A DNA stretch of 18,559 nucleotides from Holophagaceae bacterium. Lineage in GTDB: Bacteria > Acidobacteriota > Holophagae > Holophagales > Holophagaceae. Under the pieces are notes generated by a model. It had not been told where the DNA came from, ran no database searches, and saw only the letters and a program-made list of their open reading frames with translations. The stretch spans positions 1 to 18,559 of the forward strand of contig JANXYT010000096.1 in the NCBI GenBank assembly GCA_025355915.1. The letters are read 5' to 3'. This document shows positions 1 to 8,669 of this stretch, one piece after another. Each line of letters opens with the position of its first letter. The first letter of the stretch is position 1. Made by a program: the position numbers and the translations under genes.

Positions 1-1
1 T

Positions 2-949
2 TGGTATCTTGGCACGGCGGACGCCGTCTATCAGAACATGAGCAACATCCGGGCCGCCAATCCCAAGACCGTCCTGATTCTCGCGGGCGACCACATCTAT
101 CGCATGGACTACAAGGTGTTCCTCAAGGACCACCTCGACCATCAGGCGGACATGACCATCGCCTGCCTGGAAGTGCCCCGGGACGCAGCGCGAGGCTTCG
201 GCATCGCCCACGTGGACGAGCAGGACCGCATCGTGGCCTTTGTCGAGAAACCGGAGGATCCGCCCCCCATCCCGGGCAAACCCGACCGGGCTTTCGCTTC
301 CATGGGCATCTACCTGTTCAACGCGGAATTTCTCTACGCAGCCCTCATCCGGGATGCGGAGGATCCGAATTCGGGCCACGACTTTGGCAAGGACATCATC
401 CCGAGGCTGGTCAACGAGGCCAAGGTCTACGCCCACCGGTTCGAGAATAGCTGTATCCCGAACGAAGGGCACCCGGAGCCCTACTGGCGGGATGTGGGCA
501 GCGTGGATTCCTACTGGGAGGCCAATATGGACCTCACCAGCGTGCTGCCCGCCCTGAACCTTTACGATGAGGCCTGGCCCATCACCACCCACCAGGAACA
601 GCTGCCGCCCGCAAAATTCGTCCACTCGGGCGAGATGCGCAATGGGGTGGCCCTCTCCAGTCTGGTGTCTGGCGCCTGCGTCATCTCCGGCGCCCACGTG
701 CACCATTCCCTTCTCTCCAGTCGCGTGTACGTCCATTCCCACGCCCGCCTCGACGGAGCCGTGGTGCTGCCCGGCTGCGATATCGGCCGCCATGCCCGCC
801 TTCGCCGCTGCATCGTGGCCCGGGACGTGCGCATCCCCGAGGGTCTCGTCGCGGGCGAGGATCCAGAGGAGGACGTCCGCCGTTTCTATCGCACCGCGGG
901 TGGCGTCACCCTCATCTCGCAGCGCATGCTGAACCAGCTGGAGCCCTAG
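2..949 (+). CDS. glgC: Glucose-1-phosphate adenylyltransferase, 3' part (5' end outside window)
   Basis: GlgC makes ADP-glucose from ATP and glucose-1-phosphate, the committed step of bacterial glycogen synthesis in the cytoplasm. The frame is open from base 2 and begins inside the family signature WYLGTADAVYQN, so the ATG at 38 is an internal methionine and not the start. Further landmarks are LAGDHIYRMDY just after it, the sugar-binding stretch YWRDVGSVDSYWEANMDL (about base 482-535), and a C-terminal left-handed beta-helix with repeated hexapeptides (about base 640-860), where allosteric effectors bind in the family. About 315 residues are present of a usual 410-430, so roughly the first 100, including the N-terminal nucleotide-binding glycine-rich motif, lie upstream of the window. 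It is the first visible gene of a glgC-glgA-pgi operon; glgA begins 3 bases after its TAG stop. Confidence 0.97.
   Translation, partial: WYLGTADAVYQNMSNIRAANPKTVLILAGDHIYRMDYKVFLKDHLDHQADMTIACLEVPRDAARGFGIAHVDEQDRIVAFVEKPEDPPPIPGKPDRAFASMGIYLFNAEFLYAALIRDAEDPNSGHDFGKDIIPRLVNEAKVYAHRFENSCIPNEGHPEPYWRDVGSVDSYWEANMDLTSVLPALNLYDEAWPITTHQEQLPPAKFVHSGEMRNGVALSSLVSGACVISGAHVHHSLLSSRVYVHSHARLDGAVVLPGCDIGRHARLRRCIVARDVRIPEGLVAGEDPEEDVRRFYRTAGGVTLISQRMLNQLEP
940..943 (+). promoter_or_regulatory. Ribosome binding site of glgA (decides the TTG start)
   Basis: GGAG inside the last codons of glgC, 9 bases before the TTG at 953. It supports the unusual TTG start and suggests that glgA is translated right after glgC. 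Confidence 0.6.
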
Positions 950-952
950 CTT

Positions 953-2386
953 TTGAACGTTCTGTTCGTCACATCCGAGCTGTTCCCCTATGTCAAAACC
1001 GGAGGTCTGGGCGATGTGATGGCAGCCCTGCCCCGGGCCATGCGTGCCTTGGGCGCCGATGTCCGCGTGCTGCTGCCGGCCTATCCGGCCCTTCGCGAGG
1101 CGGTCGACCTTCAGGGCGAGGCCGCTGCCTTCCCGGAGCTCATGGGCGGCGGACCGGCCCGGATTCTCCGCGCCGACGCCCCCGGTCTGCCCCTGTACCT
1201 GCTCGACCAGCCGACTTTCTTCGATCGACCGGGCAACCCGTACGGCCACCCCGGGGACCTCGCCCGGCGCTTCGCCGCCCTGGCCTGGGCGGCGGCGCAC
1301 CTCGGGCGCGCCGGGGATGCCGAGGGCTGGCGACCCGACGTGTTGCATGGCCACGACTGGCCTGCGGGGCTGGTGCCCGCCTACGTGGCCTACGGCGACG
1401 GTCCCCGGCCCGCCACGGTGATGACCATCCACAACATCGCCTTTCAGGGCCGCTTCCCAGCCTCCCTGCTCGGCGGCCTGGGGCTTCCCCGCCACGCCTT
1501 CACGCCCGAGGGCGTGGAATTCCACGGGGACATCGGCTTTCTCAAGGCTGGCCTGAGGCTCGCGGATCGGCTCAGCACCGTGAGCCCCACCTATGCGCGC
1601 GAGATCCAACAGGCCAACGGCCACGGGCTCGAGGGCCTGCTGACCCACCGGAATGGGAGCCTGCGCGGGATCCTCAACGGCGTAGATCGAGTGATTTGGA
1701 ACCCGGCCACCGATCATCATCTTGTCAGCCGCTACGATCTCAAGCATCCGTCCCGCCGGGCGCCGAATCGCCCGGATTTCCAGCGCCGGATGGGCCTGCA
1801 GGAAGATCCGGGGGCCCCCCTGTTCGTGGCGGTGAGCCGGCTGGATCCGCTCAAGGGCCTCGACCTGGTGCTGGACAACGTGGATTACCTGGTGACCCGG
1901 GGTGCCCAGCTGGCGGTCATTGGAACCGGGGATTTCCATGCGGAGGGGGCCTTCCGCCAGGCGGCCCAGCGCCATCCCGGCCAGGTGGCCGTGTTCATCG
2001 GCTACGACGAAGCCCTGGCCCACCGGGCCTTCGCGGCCGCCGATGTGGTGCTGGTGCCCTCCCGCCAGGAACCCTGCGGTCTCACCCAGCTCTACGCGCA
2101 GGCCTACGGCGCCCTTCCCCTGGTGCGGCGCACCGGCGGCCTGGCCGATACCGTGGTTGGCATGTCGCCGGAGACCTTGGCGAACGACACCGCCACCGGC
2201 TTTCAGTTCGAGGCGGCTAACGGGTGGGCCCTGGGCGAGGCGATCAATCGCGCCTTGGCCCTGTTCCAGGATCCGGCCACCTGGCGGCAGGTCCAGCGGC
2301 GCGGCATGGCGGCGGAATTCGGCTGGGAGGCCCCAGCCAGGGCCTATCTCGACCTCTATGCGACCATTCCTTCAAAGGGCTACTGA
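953..2386 (+). CDS. glgA: Glycogen synthase (ADP-glucose type, GT5)
   Basis: GlgA transfers glucose from ADP-glucose to the non-reducing end of an alpha-1,4-glucan. At 477 residues it has the normal family length. The TTG start is preferred because it places the ADP-glucose-binding motif KTGGLGDV with its lysine at residue 15, exactly as in Escherichia coli GlgA, and because a GGAG lies 9 bases upstream. Other landmarks are HGHDWPAG (from H132), SRLDPLKGLD with R296 and K301, which fit the phosphate-contacting pair of GT-B synthases, and EPCGLTQLYAQAYGALPLVRR starting at E373, the conserved acidic loop. The two Rossmann-like halves of a GT-B fold are complete, with no internal break. It sits 3 bases after glgC and 1 base before pgi, which indicates an operon. 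Confidence 0.98.
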   Translation: MNVLFVTSELFPYVKTGGLGDVMAALPRAMRALGADVRVLLPAYPALREAVDLQGEAAAFPELMGGGPARILRADAPGLPLYLLDQPTFFDRPGNPYGHPGDLARRFAALAWAAAHLGRAGDAEGWRPDVLHGHDWPAGLVPAYVAYGDGPRPATVMTIHNIAFQGRFPASLLGGLGLPRHAFTPEGVEFHGDIGFLKAGLRLADRLSTVSPTYAREIQQANGHGLEGLLTHRNGSLRGILNGVDRVIWNPATDHHLVSRYDLKHPSRRAPNRPDFQRRMGLQEDPGAPLFVAVSRLDPLKGLDLVLDNVDYLVTRGAQLAVIGTGDFHAEGAFRQAAQRHPGQVAVFIGYDEALAHRAFAAADVVLVPSRQEPCGLTQLYAQAYGALPLVRRTGGLADTVVGMSPETLANDTATGFQFEAANGWALGEAINRALALFQDPATWRQVQRRGMAAEFGWEAPARAYLDLYATIPSKGY

Positions 2387-2387
2387 C

Positions 2388-3521
2388 ATGGATATCCGAA
2401 CCCACTGGCAGGCGGTCGAGGCCCATCCCATGGGTGGCTGGCGGAAAGTGGCCGATCCGGCCCGGCCGGGCCTCGCTCCCCACCGGCGCCTGCTCTGGTG
2501 CGGCATCGGCGGCTCTCTGCTGCCTTCGGAAACGCTGGTGCGGGCCTTTGGAGACGCCCGGGCTACCGGGAATTGGGTGCCCCTGGCGTCGCCGGAACAG
2601 GTGTCGGACTTCCGTCTCCAGGCCGGCGACCAGCTGGTGTTCGCCTCCAAGAGCGGGAAGACCCTCGAACTCTGGACCTGGATCGCCCGGCTGCGGGCCT
2701 CGCCAGGGTTTGCTGAGGTCGCCGCGCCGATCCTCATCACCCAGGACGATGCGAATCCCCTGGCCACCTGGGGCCGGGCCAATGGGTGCCGCCTCCTGCC
2801 GATCCCCGTGGACGTGGGCGGCCGGTTCTCCGCCTTCACGCCCATCGGAACCCTGCCCCTGGCCTGGATGGGCCGGGACACAGCGGCCTTCCTCCGGGGC
2901 GGCCGCGCGGTCATCGCCGAGGTCGAGGCTGACCAGGGGCCCTGGCGCGATCGCATCGCCGCCACCGTGGAACTGCTGCTGGAGGCCCACCGGCGGGGCC
3001 TCACCGAGTGGGTGCTCATGCCCTATGCCATGCGCCTCGACAGCCTGTCCGCCTGGTGGGTGCAGCTCATTGCCGAATCCCTCGGCAAGGTGGGGAAGGA
3101 CGGCACTCGCAAGGGCTTCACCCCCATCCGCGCCGTGGGTCCCGTGGATCAGCACAGCCAGTTGCAGCGCTGGATGGCGGGACCCCGCAACCTCGGTGTG
3201 ATCGTGCTGACGGTGGAGGGGGCCCCCGCGCCGGAACGGCTCGATCCACCGCCGGGTTCGCCCTATCCGGGCCTGGCGAGTCTCCAGGGCGCCGACATCC
3301 TTCGGGCCCAAGCCGAAGGCACCGCCGAGGCCCTGGAGGCCACCGGCGTGCCCGTGCTGCGCTGGTCAATGCCCCGCCTCGACGAGCAAGAGGTGGGCGC
3401 CTTCATGATGGCTTGGCAGGCCATCGTGGGGATCCTGGGCTTCGCCTTGGAACTCGATCCCTTCGACCAGCCCGAAGTGGAGGACGGCAAGAAGCGGACC
3501 TTCCAGCGCCTGGGGCTGTAG
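2388..3521 (+). CDS. pgi: Glucose-6-phosphate isomerase, short form
   Basis: Pgi interconverts glucose-6-phosphate and fructose-6-phosphate, linking glycolysis and gluconeogenesis to glycogen synthesis. The ATG at 2388 follows the glgA stop after a single base and has AAGGG 8 bases upstream; the longer open frame to its left is overlap with glgA and is not coding. Family signatures seen: the SIS-domain loop CGIGGSLLPS (38-47), phosphate loop SKSGKTLE (87-94), VGGRFSAFTPIG, AESLGK with the presumed catalytic base E230, GPVDQHSQLQ with H256, and FDQPEVEDGKK with K368. All expected catalytic residues are present. At 377 residues it is shorter than the roughly 450-550 of most Pgi proteins; the N-terminal helices before the first SIS domain are minimal. 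Synteny with glgC and glgA fits a role in feeding fructose-6-phosphate into glycogen. Its stop lies 5 bases from the stop of the opposing GAF gene. Confidence 0.95.
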   Translation: MDIRTHWQAVEAHPMGGWRKVADPARPGLAPHRRLLWCGIGGSLLPSETLVRAFGDARATGNWVPLASPEQVSDFRLQAGDQLVFASKSGKTLELWTWIARLRASPGFAEVAAPILITQDDANPLATWGRANGCRLLPIPVDVGGRFSAFTPIGTLPLAWMGRDTAAFLRGGRAVIAEVEADQGPWRDRIAATVELLLEAHRRGLTEWVLMPYAMRLDSLSAWWVQLIAESLGKVGKDGTRKGFTPIRAVGPVDQHSQLQRWMAGPRNLGVIVLTVEGAPAPERLDPPPGSPYPGLASLQGADILRAQAEGTAEALEATGVPVLRWSMPRLDEQEVGAFMMAWQAIVGILGFALELDPFDQPEVEDGKKRTFQRLGL

Positions 3522-3526
3522 CCGAA

Positions 3527-4156
3527 TTAAGCCATCGCCAACTGGAACAGGTGCGCGGCACTGGTGGCAAGGTTCTCCATCAGGTCGATGGATTCCACGG
3601 TGAGCCGGTGGGGCTTCGGATCGTTGCATTGGATGAGTCCATAGGTCACCTCATCCCGCCGGATGGGGAAGAGCCCGACTGTCTCGTAGCCCGCGAGGTG
3701 GCATCGGTTGCGGGTAGGCCCCAGAACTCGGGTGACTTTTGGGGAGGACACGAGGTGACTGGTGGAGGACGTGATGAAGCTGCCCCGATCGGTGAAAAAG
3801 GACTGGGCCCGGTCTACCTGGCCCGACAGCACCCGGCCGCAGAGGCAGGCCAGGAGCGGCTGTCGCTGGTCATCCCGGACCAGGTGCCCCTCCCCATCAG
3901 TGAGGCAGAGTTCATTCTCCAGGGACAGGAACTGCTCAGGAAACCCCAGGCTGGCGGCATAGGGATAGCCCGGCCCGCGCTTCAGGCGGATGGCCACGGC
4001 TTCACATTCGGACAGGTGCTGGGCCAGGACCACCAGCTGGTGGGCGATCTCCTCCGGTTGCGCCATCGTATTGGCCATGCGGAGCAAATCCAGGAAGGCC
4101 CGGCGTTCGAGTTCCAGGTGCTTCGCATGTGCAGGGGCACGAGCAGATCCCGCCAT
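3527..4156 (-). CDS. Stand-alone GAF-domain protein
   Basis: A 209-residue soluble protein made almost wholly of one GAF domain. A short helical N-terminus (about 14-55, ELERRAFLDLLRMANTMAQPEEIA) leads into CEAVAIRLKRGPGYPYAASLG (about 51-71), GFPEQFLSLENELC, a cysteine-containing middle (PLLACLCGRVL), TRNRCHLAGYETVGLFPIR and a closing beta strand with GLIQCND. This subtype is familiar as a sensory module fused to PAS domains, histidine kinases and diguanylate cyclases; here no output domain is attached. Ligand and partner cannot be read from sequence. The ATG at 4156 has AGGAG 8 bases upstream and a TATGAT -10-like hexamer further up, so it may be transcribed on its own although it follows glgP on the same strand after 148 bases. 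The 3' end almost meets pgi. Confidence 0.85.
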   Translation of the reverse strand: MAGSARAPAHAKHLELERRAFLDLLRMANTMAQPEEIAHQLVVLAQHLSECEAVAIRLKRGPGYPYAASLGFPEQFLSLENELCLTDGEGHLVRDDQRQPLLACLCGRVLSGQVDRAQSFFTDRGSFITSSTSHLVSSPKVTRVLGPTRNRCHLAGYETVGLFPIRRDEVTYGLIQCNDPKPHRLTVESIDLMENLATSAAHLFQLAMA

Positions 4157-4164
4157 GACTAACG

Positions 4165-4185
4165 CTCCTGATCGATTTTATCATA
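4165..4185 (-). promoter_or_regulatory. Candidate promoter -10 and ribosome binding site of the GAF gene
   Basis: On the minus strand a TATGAT hexamer (4180-4185, five of six matches to the sigma-70 -10) stands 23 bases before the ATG, and AGGAG (4165-4169) stands 8 bases before it. No convincing -35 is seen. The rest of the 148-base gap to glgP shows no T-tract terminator. Confidence 0.35.
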
Positions 4186-4250
4186 AGCCTGGAGTGGGGT
4201 CGAGGGTGGCTCTGCGCCGGGGCTCCTGGTGATCCCCCTCCGGGGCCGGT

Positions 4251-4266
4251 ATCTAGGGCCCTCGAT
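4251..4266. repeat. Imperfect 16-bp palindrome between glgP and the GAF gene
   Basis: ATCTAGGGCCCTCGAT is self-complementary at 14 of 16 positions around a perfect AGGGCCCT core. It could be an operator or chance in GC-rich DNA. It is the only marked structure in this gap. Confidence 0.3.
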
Positions 4267-4304
4267 TGCCTTTGTGCCCTGATGTCAGCAGTCCTGCGCG
4301 GGCC

Positions 4305-6431
4305 TCACGGCGGCGGCATCTGGCAGCTGCTGCCGAGGGCGGCGGGCAGGTAGAGGTGGTGGACGTAATCCTGCACCATGCGGTCGGCGTTGAACCGCCA
4401 GGCCAGGGTGCGGATGGAATGCTTCATGCGGTCCACCCAGCAGCGAGGCACACCAGCGGCGTTCCGGTTCTCGTAGTACATGGGCACCACCTCGTCTTCC
4501 AGCAGCCGGAAGAGTTCCTCGGCATCGCGCTGGTCCTGGATGGCCTGGTCCGCATGAATCTCGCCGGTGCCGATGGCGAAACCGTTCTCGCCATCGTAGG
4601 CTTCGGCCCACCAGCCGTCCCGTACCGAGATATGCAAACCGCCATTGAGCACCACCTTCATGCCGCTGGTGCCGCAGGCCTCGAGGGGGCGCTGGGGGTT
4701 GTTGAGCCAAGCGTCGATGCCCTGGTAGAGCATGCGTCCCACGTGAATGTTGTAGTTCTCGATGAAGAGGATGCGATGGCGGAACCGGGGATCCTCGAGG
4801 ATCGTGGCCACCTTCTGGATGAGGGCCTTGCCGGTGTTGTCCGCCGGGTGGGCCCGGCCCGAAAAGATGAGGTTCACGGGCCGTCCGGGGCGGTTCACCA
4901 GGCGGTCCAGGCGATCGAGATCCGTAAAGAGGAGGTCGGGCCGCTTGTAGGGAACGAAGCGGCGGGCGAAGCCGATGGTGAGGGCATCGGGATCCAGTGG
5001 CGCGGGCTCAATCTCCGGCAGAACCAGCCGCGTGCGCATGTCGGCGCTGCGTTTCCGGATGAAGCGGATGGTGCGGGCCTTCAACACCTGCTTGGTCTCC
5101 CAGATCTCGGCGGAGGACACGGCTGTGATCTTTGTCCAGGTCTCTGGCCGAGTGAGGGCGCTCTGGTAGGCCACACCCAGGTGCGATTCATAGAGATGGT
5201 TCATCTCCGTGGCCAGCCAGGTGGGCAGGTGGACCCCGTTGGTGACGTGGCCGATGGGCACGGCCTCCTCCCGCACCCCGGGATAGAGGTGGTTCCACAT
5301 CCGGCGGGAGACCACACCATGGAGGGCGGACACACCGTTGGCGCGGCGGGACAGCTTGAGGGCCAGCACCGTGGGCAGGAAGGGGGAGCCATGATCGTGG
5401 GGATTCACCCGCCCCAGGCCCAGGACCTCGTCCAGAGGCAAGTTCAGTCCCTCGGCCAGGGGGCGGAGGTGCTCGGCGGCCAGGTCCGCGGGGAAGCGAT
5501 CGTGGCCGGCGTCCACGGGGGTGTGCGTGGTGAACACCGTGGCCGAAGCGACTTCCTGCAGGGCCTTGTGGGGATCCATGCCGTCGGCCTGGATGCGGTG
5601 GCGCGCCCGTTCCAGCAGGGCGAAGGCGGAATGGCCCTCGTTGAGGTGGAACACACTGGCGTTGATGTCGAGGGCACGCAGGGCCCTCGCGCCGCCCACG
5701 CCCAACAGCAGTTCCTGCTCGATGCGCATGCGCTGATCGCCGCCATAGAGCCGAGCCGCCAGCGCCACATCCTTGGGATCGATCTGCTTGACGCGGGTAT
5801 CCAGCAGAATGAGCCGGATGCGGCCCACCTGCACTTCGAGGACCGCGGCGCGGACCAGGCGTCCCGGCAGTTCCACGGACACCTGCACGGGCTCGCCATG
5901 CCGGTCCACCGCGGGCACCAGGGGCAGATCGGCGATGTCGAAGGGTTCCACCACGTCCTGCTGCCAGAGCGAGGGATCCAGCACCTGATTGGTATAGCCC
6001 TGGTGATAGAGCAGGCCGACCCCCACCAGGGGCACGCCCAGGTCGGAGGCGGATTTCAGGTGATCCCCCGCCAGGATGCCCAGCCCGCCGGAATAGATGG
6101 GCAGGGATTCATGGACGCCGAACTCCATGCAGAAGTAGGCGATGGGCCGCGACCGCATGGCCCCGGCGTGGGTGAGGCCCCAGGTGGTGACCGGCGTGAG
6201 GTACTCCTGCAGCTGCCGCAGGGCCCGGTCGACCCGGGCCGGCACATCTACGTCCGAGGCCCGCTGTTCGAGCTGGCCGGGGTCGATCTGCTTGAGCACG
6301 GACATGGGGTTCTGGTGGACCTTGTGATAGAGCTCCAGATCGAGGTCGCGGAAGATGGTCCGCACGTCGGGTTTCCAGGTCCACCAAAGGTTCTGGGTGA
6401 GTTTCTGCAGTTTGGGAATGAGCTGGTCCAT
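4305..6431 (-). CDS. glgP: Alpha-glucan (glycogen/maltodextrin) phosphorylase, GT35
   Basis: It releases glucose-1-phosphate from alpha-1,4-glucan chains by phosphorolysis with pyridoxal phosphate as cofactor. The 708 residues match the short, prokaryotic alpha-glucan phosphorylase type that begins with a DUF3417-like domain (about 5-115, QNLWWTWKPDVRTIF then HQNP). Catalytic-domain landmarks are AYFCMEFG, PIYSGGLGILAGDHLKSASD, THTPVDAGHDRF, FARRFVPYKRPDLLF, FSGRAHPAD and the cofactor site EACGTSGMK, with K592 as the expected Schiff-base lysine. No key motif is missing. The ATG at 6431 lies 8 bases after the glgB stop with AGGA overlapping that stop, which points to translational coupling. 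GlgP would work on chains trimmed by the debranching enzyme encoded upstream in the same run. Confidence 0.97.
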   Translation of the reverse strand: MDQLIPKLQKLTQNLWWTWKPDVRTIFRDLDLELYHKVHQNPMSVLKQIDPGQLEQRASDVDVPARVDRALRQLQEYLTPVTTWGLTHAGAMRSRPIAYFCMEFGVHESLPIYSGGLGILAGDHLKSASDLGVPLVGVGLLYHQGYTNQVLDPSLWQQDVVEPFDIADLPLVPAVDRHGEPVQVSVELPGRLVRAAVLEVQVGRIRLILLDTRVKQIDPKDVALAARLYGGDQRMRIEQELLLGVGGARALRALDINASVFHLNEGHSAFALLERARHRIQADGMDPHKALQEVASATVFTTHTPVDAGHDRFPADLAAEHLRPLAEGLNLPLDEVLGLGRVNPHDHGSPFLPTVLALKLSRRANGVSALHGVVSRRMWNHLYPGVREEAVPIGHVTNGVHLPTWLATEMNHLYESHLGVAYQSALTRPETWTKITAVSSAEIWETKQVLKARTIRFIRKRSADMRTRLVLPEIEPAPLDPDALTIGFARRFVPYKRPDLLFTDLDRLDRLVNRPGRPVNLIFSGRAHPADNTGKALIQKVATILEDPRFRHRILFIENYNIHVGRMLYQGIDAWLNNPQRPLEACGTSGMKVVLNGGLHISVRDGWWAEAYDGENGFAIGTGEIHADQAIQDQRDAEELFRLLEDEVVPMYYENRNAAGVPRCWVDRMKHSIRTLAWRFNADRMVQDYVHHLYLPAALGSSCQMPPP

Positions 6432-6439
6432 GTCCGGTC

Positions 6440-8368
6440 CTAGGGCTGCTGCGAAGGGAAAGGCCGTTCGGGTTTCAAGAAGAGCGCCGCGAGCGGTGGC
6501 AGGGTGAGGTTCAGGGACTGCGGGAAGCCGTGGGCGGGAATGGCTTCAGTTTTCACGCGCCCCGTGTTGCCTAGGTTCCGTCCACCGTAGTGGGCGGAAT
6601 CCGTGTTCAGCAGTTCGGCGTAGAGGCCCGGTGCGGGCACTCCCACGCGGTAGTCATGATGAGGCAGGGCGGTGAAGTTGAAGGCCGTGACCACGATGTC
6701 GCTCGGATCCGAGGCCCGGCGCAGCAGGGTGAGCACACTGTTGAACCGGTCGCCGCAATCGATCCAGGCAAACCCCCCCGGTTGGCAGTCGCCCTCGTGG
6801 AGGGCCGGTTGGCGGCGGTAGAGCCCGTTGAGATCGCGCACCAGGTCGTGGATTCCTTTGTGGTCAGGCTGGTCCAGCAGCTCCCAGTCCAGGGCCGTAT
6901 CGTGGTTCCACTCCCGCCCTTGGGCGAACTCGCCGCCCATGAAGAGCAGCTTCTTGCCGCCATGGGCGAAGAGCCAGGCATAGAGCAGGCGCAGGTTTGC
7001 CATCCGCTCCCAGGGATTGCCCGGCATGCGTCCGATGAGGCTGCGCTTGCCGTGGACCACTTCATCGTGGGAGAGCGGCAGCACGTAGTTCTCCGAGTCG
7101 TGGTAGAGCATGGAGAAGGTGATGTCGTCGTGGTGGTGGGGGCGCGCCATCATGCCCTGGCCCAGGTAGCGCAGGGTGTCGTGCATCCAGCCCATGTCCC
7201 ACTTGAAGCCGAAACCGAGGCCTTCCTGGTCGGTGGGGCGAGAGACGCCGGGCCAGGCCGTGGATTCCTCGGCGACGGTAAAGGTGTCGGGGAATTGGGC
7301 GTAGACCACCTCGTTCAGGCGGCGCAGGAAGCTCACGGCCTCGAGGTTTTCCCTTCCCCCATGGCGGTTGGGGATCCACTCGCCTGCTTCGCGGCTGTAG
7401 TCCAGGTACAGCATCGACGCCACCGCATCCACCCGCAGGCCGTCCACATGGAACTGGTCGAGCCAAAACAGCGCATTGGAAATGAGGTAGTTCTGCACCT
7501 CCACCCGGCCGTAGTTGTAGATCAGCGTGCCCCAGTCCATATGGCGCCCTTGGCGGGGATCCGCGTGTTCGTAGAGGTGGGTGCCATCGAAGCTCGCCAG
7601 CCCATGGGCATCCTCGGGGAAGTGCGCCGGCACCCAGTCGAGGATGACCCCCAGCCCGGCCTGGTGCAGGGTGTCCACGAAGGCCTTGAAATCCTCGGGG
7701 CCGCCGAAGCGGCTGGTGGGCGCGAACAGGCCCAGGGGCTGGTAGCCCCAGGAGGGATCGTACGGGTGCTCCATCACGGGCAGCAGCTGCACATGGGTGA
7801 AGCCCAGCCAGCTGGCGTAGGGCGCCAGGTCGGCGGCGATCTCCTGGTAACTCATGAAGGAACCGTCCGGCCGCCGCCGCCAGGAGCCCAGGTGGAGTTC
7901 GTAGATGCTGAGGGGATCGGCATGGAGCCTGGTCTCCCGCCGCCGCTCCATCCACTCGCCATCGCCCCAGGCGCAGGCAGGCAGGCCGTGGACGACGGAC
8001 GCCGTGCCCGGGGCGCGCTCGCAACGGAAGGCAAAGGGGTCCGCCTTGAGGGGTAGCAGGTGGCCGTTCGACCCGTGGAGTTCGAACTTGTAGAGCATGC
8101 CCAGAACCAGCCCGGGCACGAAGGTCTCCCAGAAACCGTTGGGGCCGGAGCGACGCAGCGGATGGGAGCGGCCATCCCACCCATTGAAATCCCCCACCAC
8201 GCTCACGGAGCGCGCATTGGGTGCCCAGACCGCGAAGCTCACCCCCGCCACGCCGCCCAGAACCCTGGGATGGGCTCCCAGCTTTTCGTAGGCCCGCCGA
8301 TGCTTCCCCTCGCCCAGCAGGTGCAGATCCAGGTCGCCCAAGGTCGAGGCGAAGCGGGAGGGTTCCAT
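6440..8368 (-). CDS. glgB: 1,4-alpha-glucan branching enzyme (GH13)
   Basis: GlgB introduces alpha-1,6 branches by cutting and transferring alpha-1,4 segments. It is a 642-residue protein with an N-terminal CBM48 domain (about 38-130, [22 protein letters not shown]) and a GH13 barrel. The catalytic triad is complete: nucleophile D314 in [16 protein letters not shown], acid/base E367 in [14 protein letters not shown] and D435 in [10 protein letters not shown]. The spacings between them (53 and 121) equal those of E. coli GlgB (405, 458, 526). The C-terminal beta domain is present (about 540-642). The first of the two N-terminal beta domains in E. coli-type GlgB is absent, which is common. The ATG at 8368 has no recognisable ribosome binding site; a TAGAAT hexamer ends 5 bases before it. 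Another ATG 7 bases upstream is in a different frame. glgP follows after 8 bases. Confidence 0.97.
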   Translation of the reverse strand: MEPSRFASTLGDLDLHLLGEGKHRRAYEKLGAHPRVLGGVAGVSFAVWAPNARSVSVVGDFNGWDGRSHPLRRSGPNGFWETFVPGLVLGMLYKFELHGSNGHLLPLKADPFAFRCERAPGTASVVHGLPACAWGDGEWMERRRETRLHADPLSIYELHLGSWRRRPDGSFMSYQEIAADLAPYASWLGFTHVQLLPVMEHPYDPSWGYQPLGLFAPTSRFGGPEDFKAFVDTLHQAGLGVILDWVPAHFPEDAHGLASFDGTHLYEHADPRQGRHMDWGTLIYNYGRVEVQNYLISNALFWLDQFHVDGLRVDAVASMLYLDYSREAGEWIPNRHGGRENLEAVSFLRRLNEVVYAQFPDTFTVAEESTAWPGVSRPTDQEGLGFGFKWDMGWMHDTLRYLGQGMMARPHHHDDITFSMLYHDSENYVLPLSHDEVVHGKRSLIGRMPGNPWERMANLRLLYAWLFAHGGKKLLFMGGEFAQGREWNHDTALDWELLDQPDHKGIHDLVRDLNGLYRRQPALHEGDCQPGGFAWIDCGDRFNSVLTLLRRASDPSDIVVTAFNFTALPHHDYRVGVPAPGLYAELLNTDSAHYGGRNLGNTGRVKTEAIPAHGFPQSLNLTLPPLAALFLKPERPFPSQQP

Positions 8369-8428
8369 GGGTCATTCTAGGGTGCGGCGGGGTCAGCCGT
8401 GGGGCTTGATTCTGGGCGCCACGGCCTC

Positions 8429-8467
8429 GGGCGGCTTCGCAGCAGTGGGTGTGCTGCGACTTCGCCC
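8429..8467. terminator. GC-rich hairpin between the 53-codon gene and glgB
   Basis: Arms TCGCAGCA (8437-8444) and TGCTGCGA (8452-8459) are perfectly complementary around a 7-base loop. Beyond a small internal loop the stem resumes with GGGCG (8429-8433) against CGCCC (8463-8467). It begins 28 bases downstream of the small gene's stop. There is no T-tract on either side, so it may be a weak or factor-dependent terminator or an RNA-stabilising hairpin. Confidence 0.45.
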
Positions 8468-8495
8468 CGGCTCGGGAGCATTCTAAAGCGCTACC

Positions 8496-8657
8496 TCAGG
8501 CCGCAGGCACCAGCTTCATGAGATAGACCTGCTGCGGGTCCGCGAGCGTCAGCTCCGCGATCCGGACTGCGGCTTCGACCTGGGTCCTGAACCGTTCGGG
8601 GAGCTCGAATCGGCGTCCCGTGGACAGATCCATGTGGACAATCACGAAGGCGTTCAT
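8496..8657 (-). CDS. Small hypothetical protein, 53 residues
   Basis: I do not recognise this protein. It starts MNAFVIVHMDLSTGRRF and ends QQVYLMKLVPAA, with a predicted strand (AFVIVHM), a turn and a long amphipathic helix (about 20-38, PERFRTQVEAAVRIAELTL). No signal peptide, cysteine or membrane segment is seen. The ATG is the first possible start: an in-frame TGA lies 24 bases upstream. A GGAG sits 11 bases before it, partly inside a palindrome. Most codons end in G or C, as in the neighbouring genes, and the other frames give arginine- and proline-rich shadows, which supports this frame as coding. It lies between the debranching enzyme gene and glgB on the same strand, preceded by the most AT-rich, promoter-like gap in the run and followed by a hairpin. 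A link to glycogen metabolism is only positional. Confidence 0.6.
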   Translation of the reverse strand: MNAFVIVHMDLSTGRRFELPERFRTQVEAAVRIAELTLADPQQVYLMKLVPAA

Positions 8658-8669
8658 GACGAAGAGGTC

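Noticed and set aside
4266..6443. A 725-codon open frame on the plus strand opposite glgP
   Set aside because: It mirrors glgP, shows no domain and has low-complexity composition; it is a GC-driven shadow.
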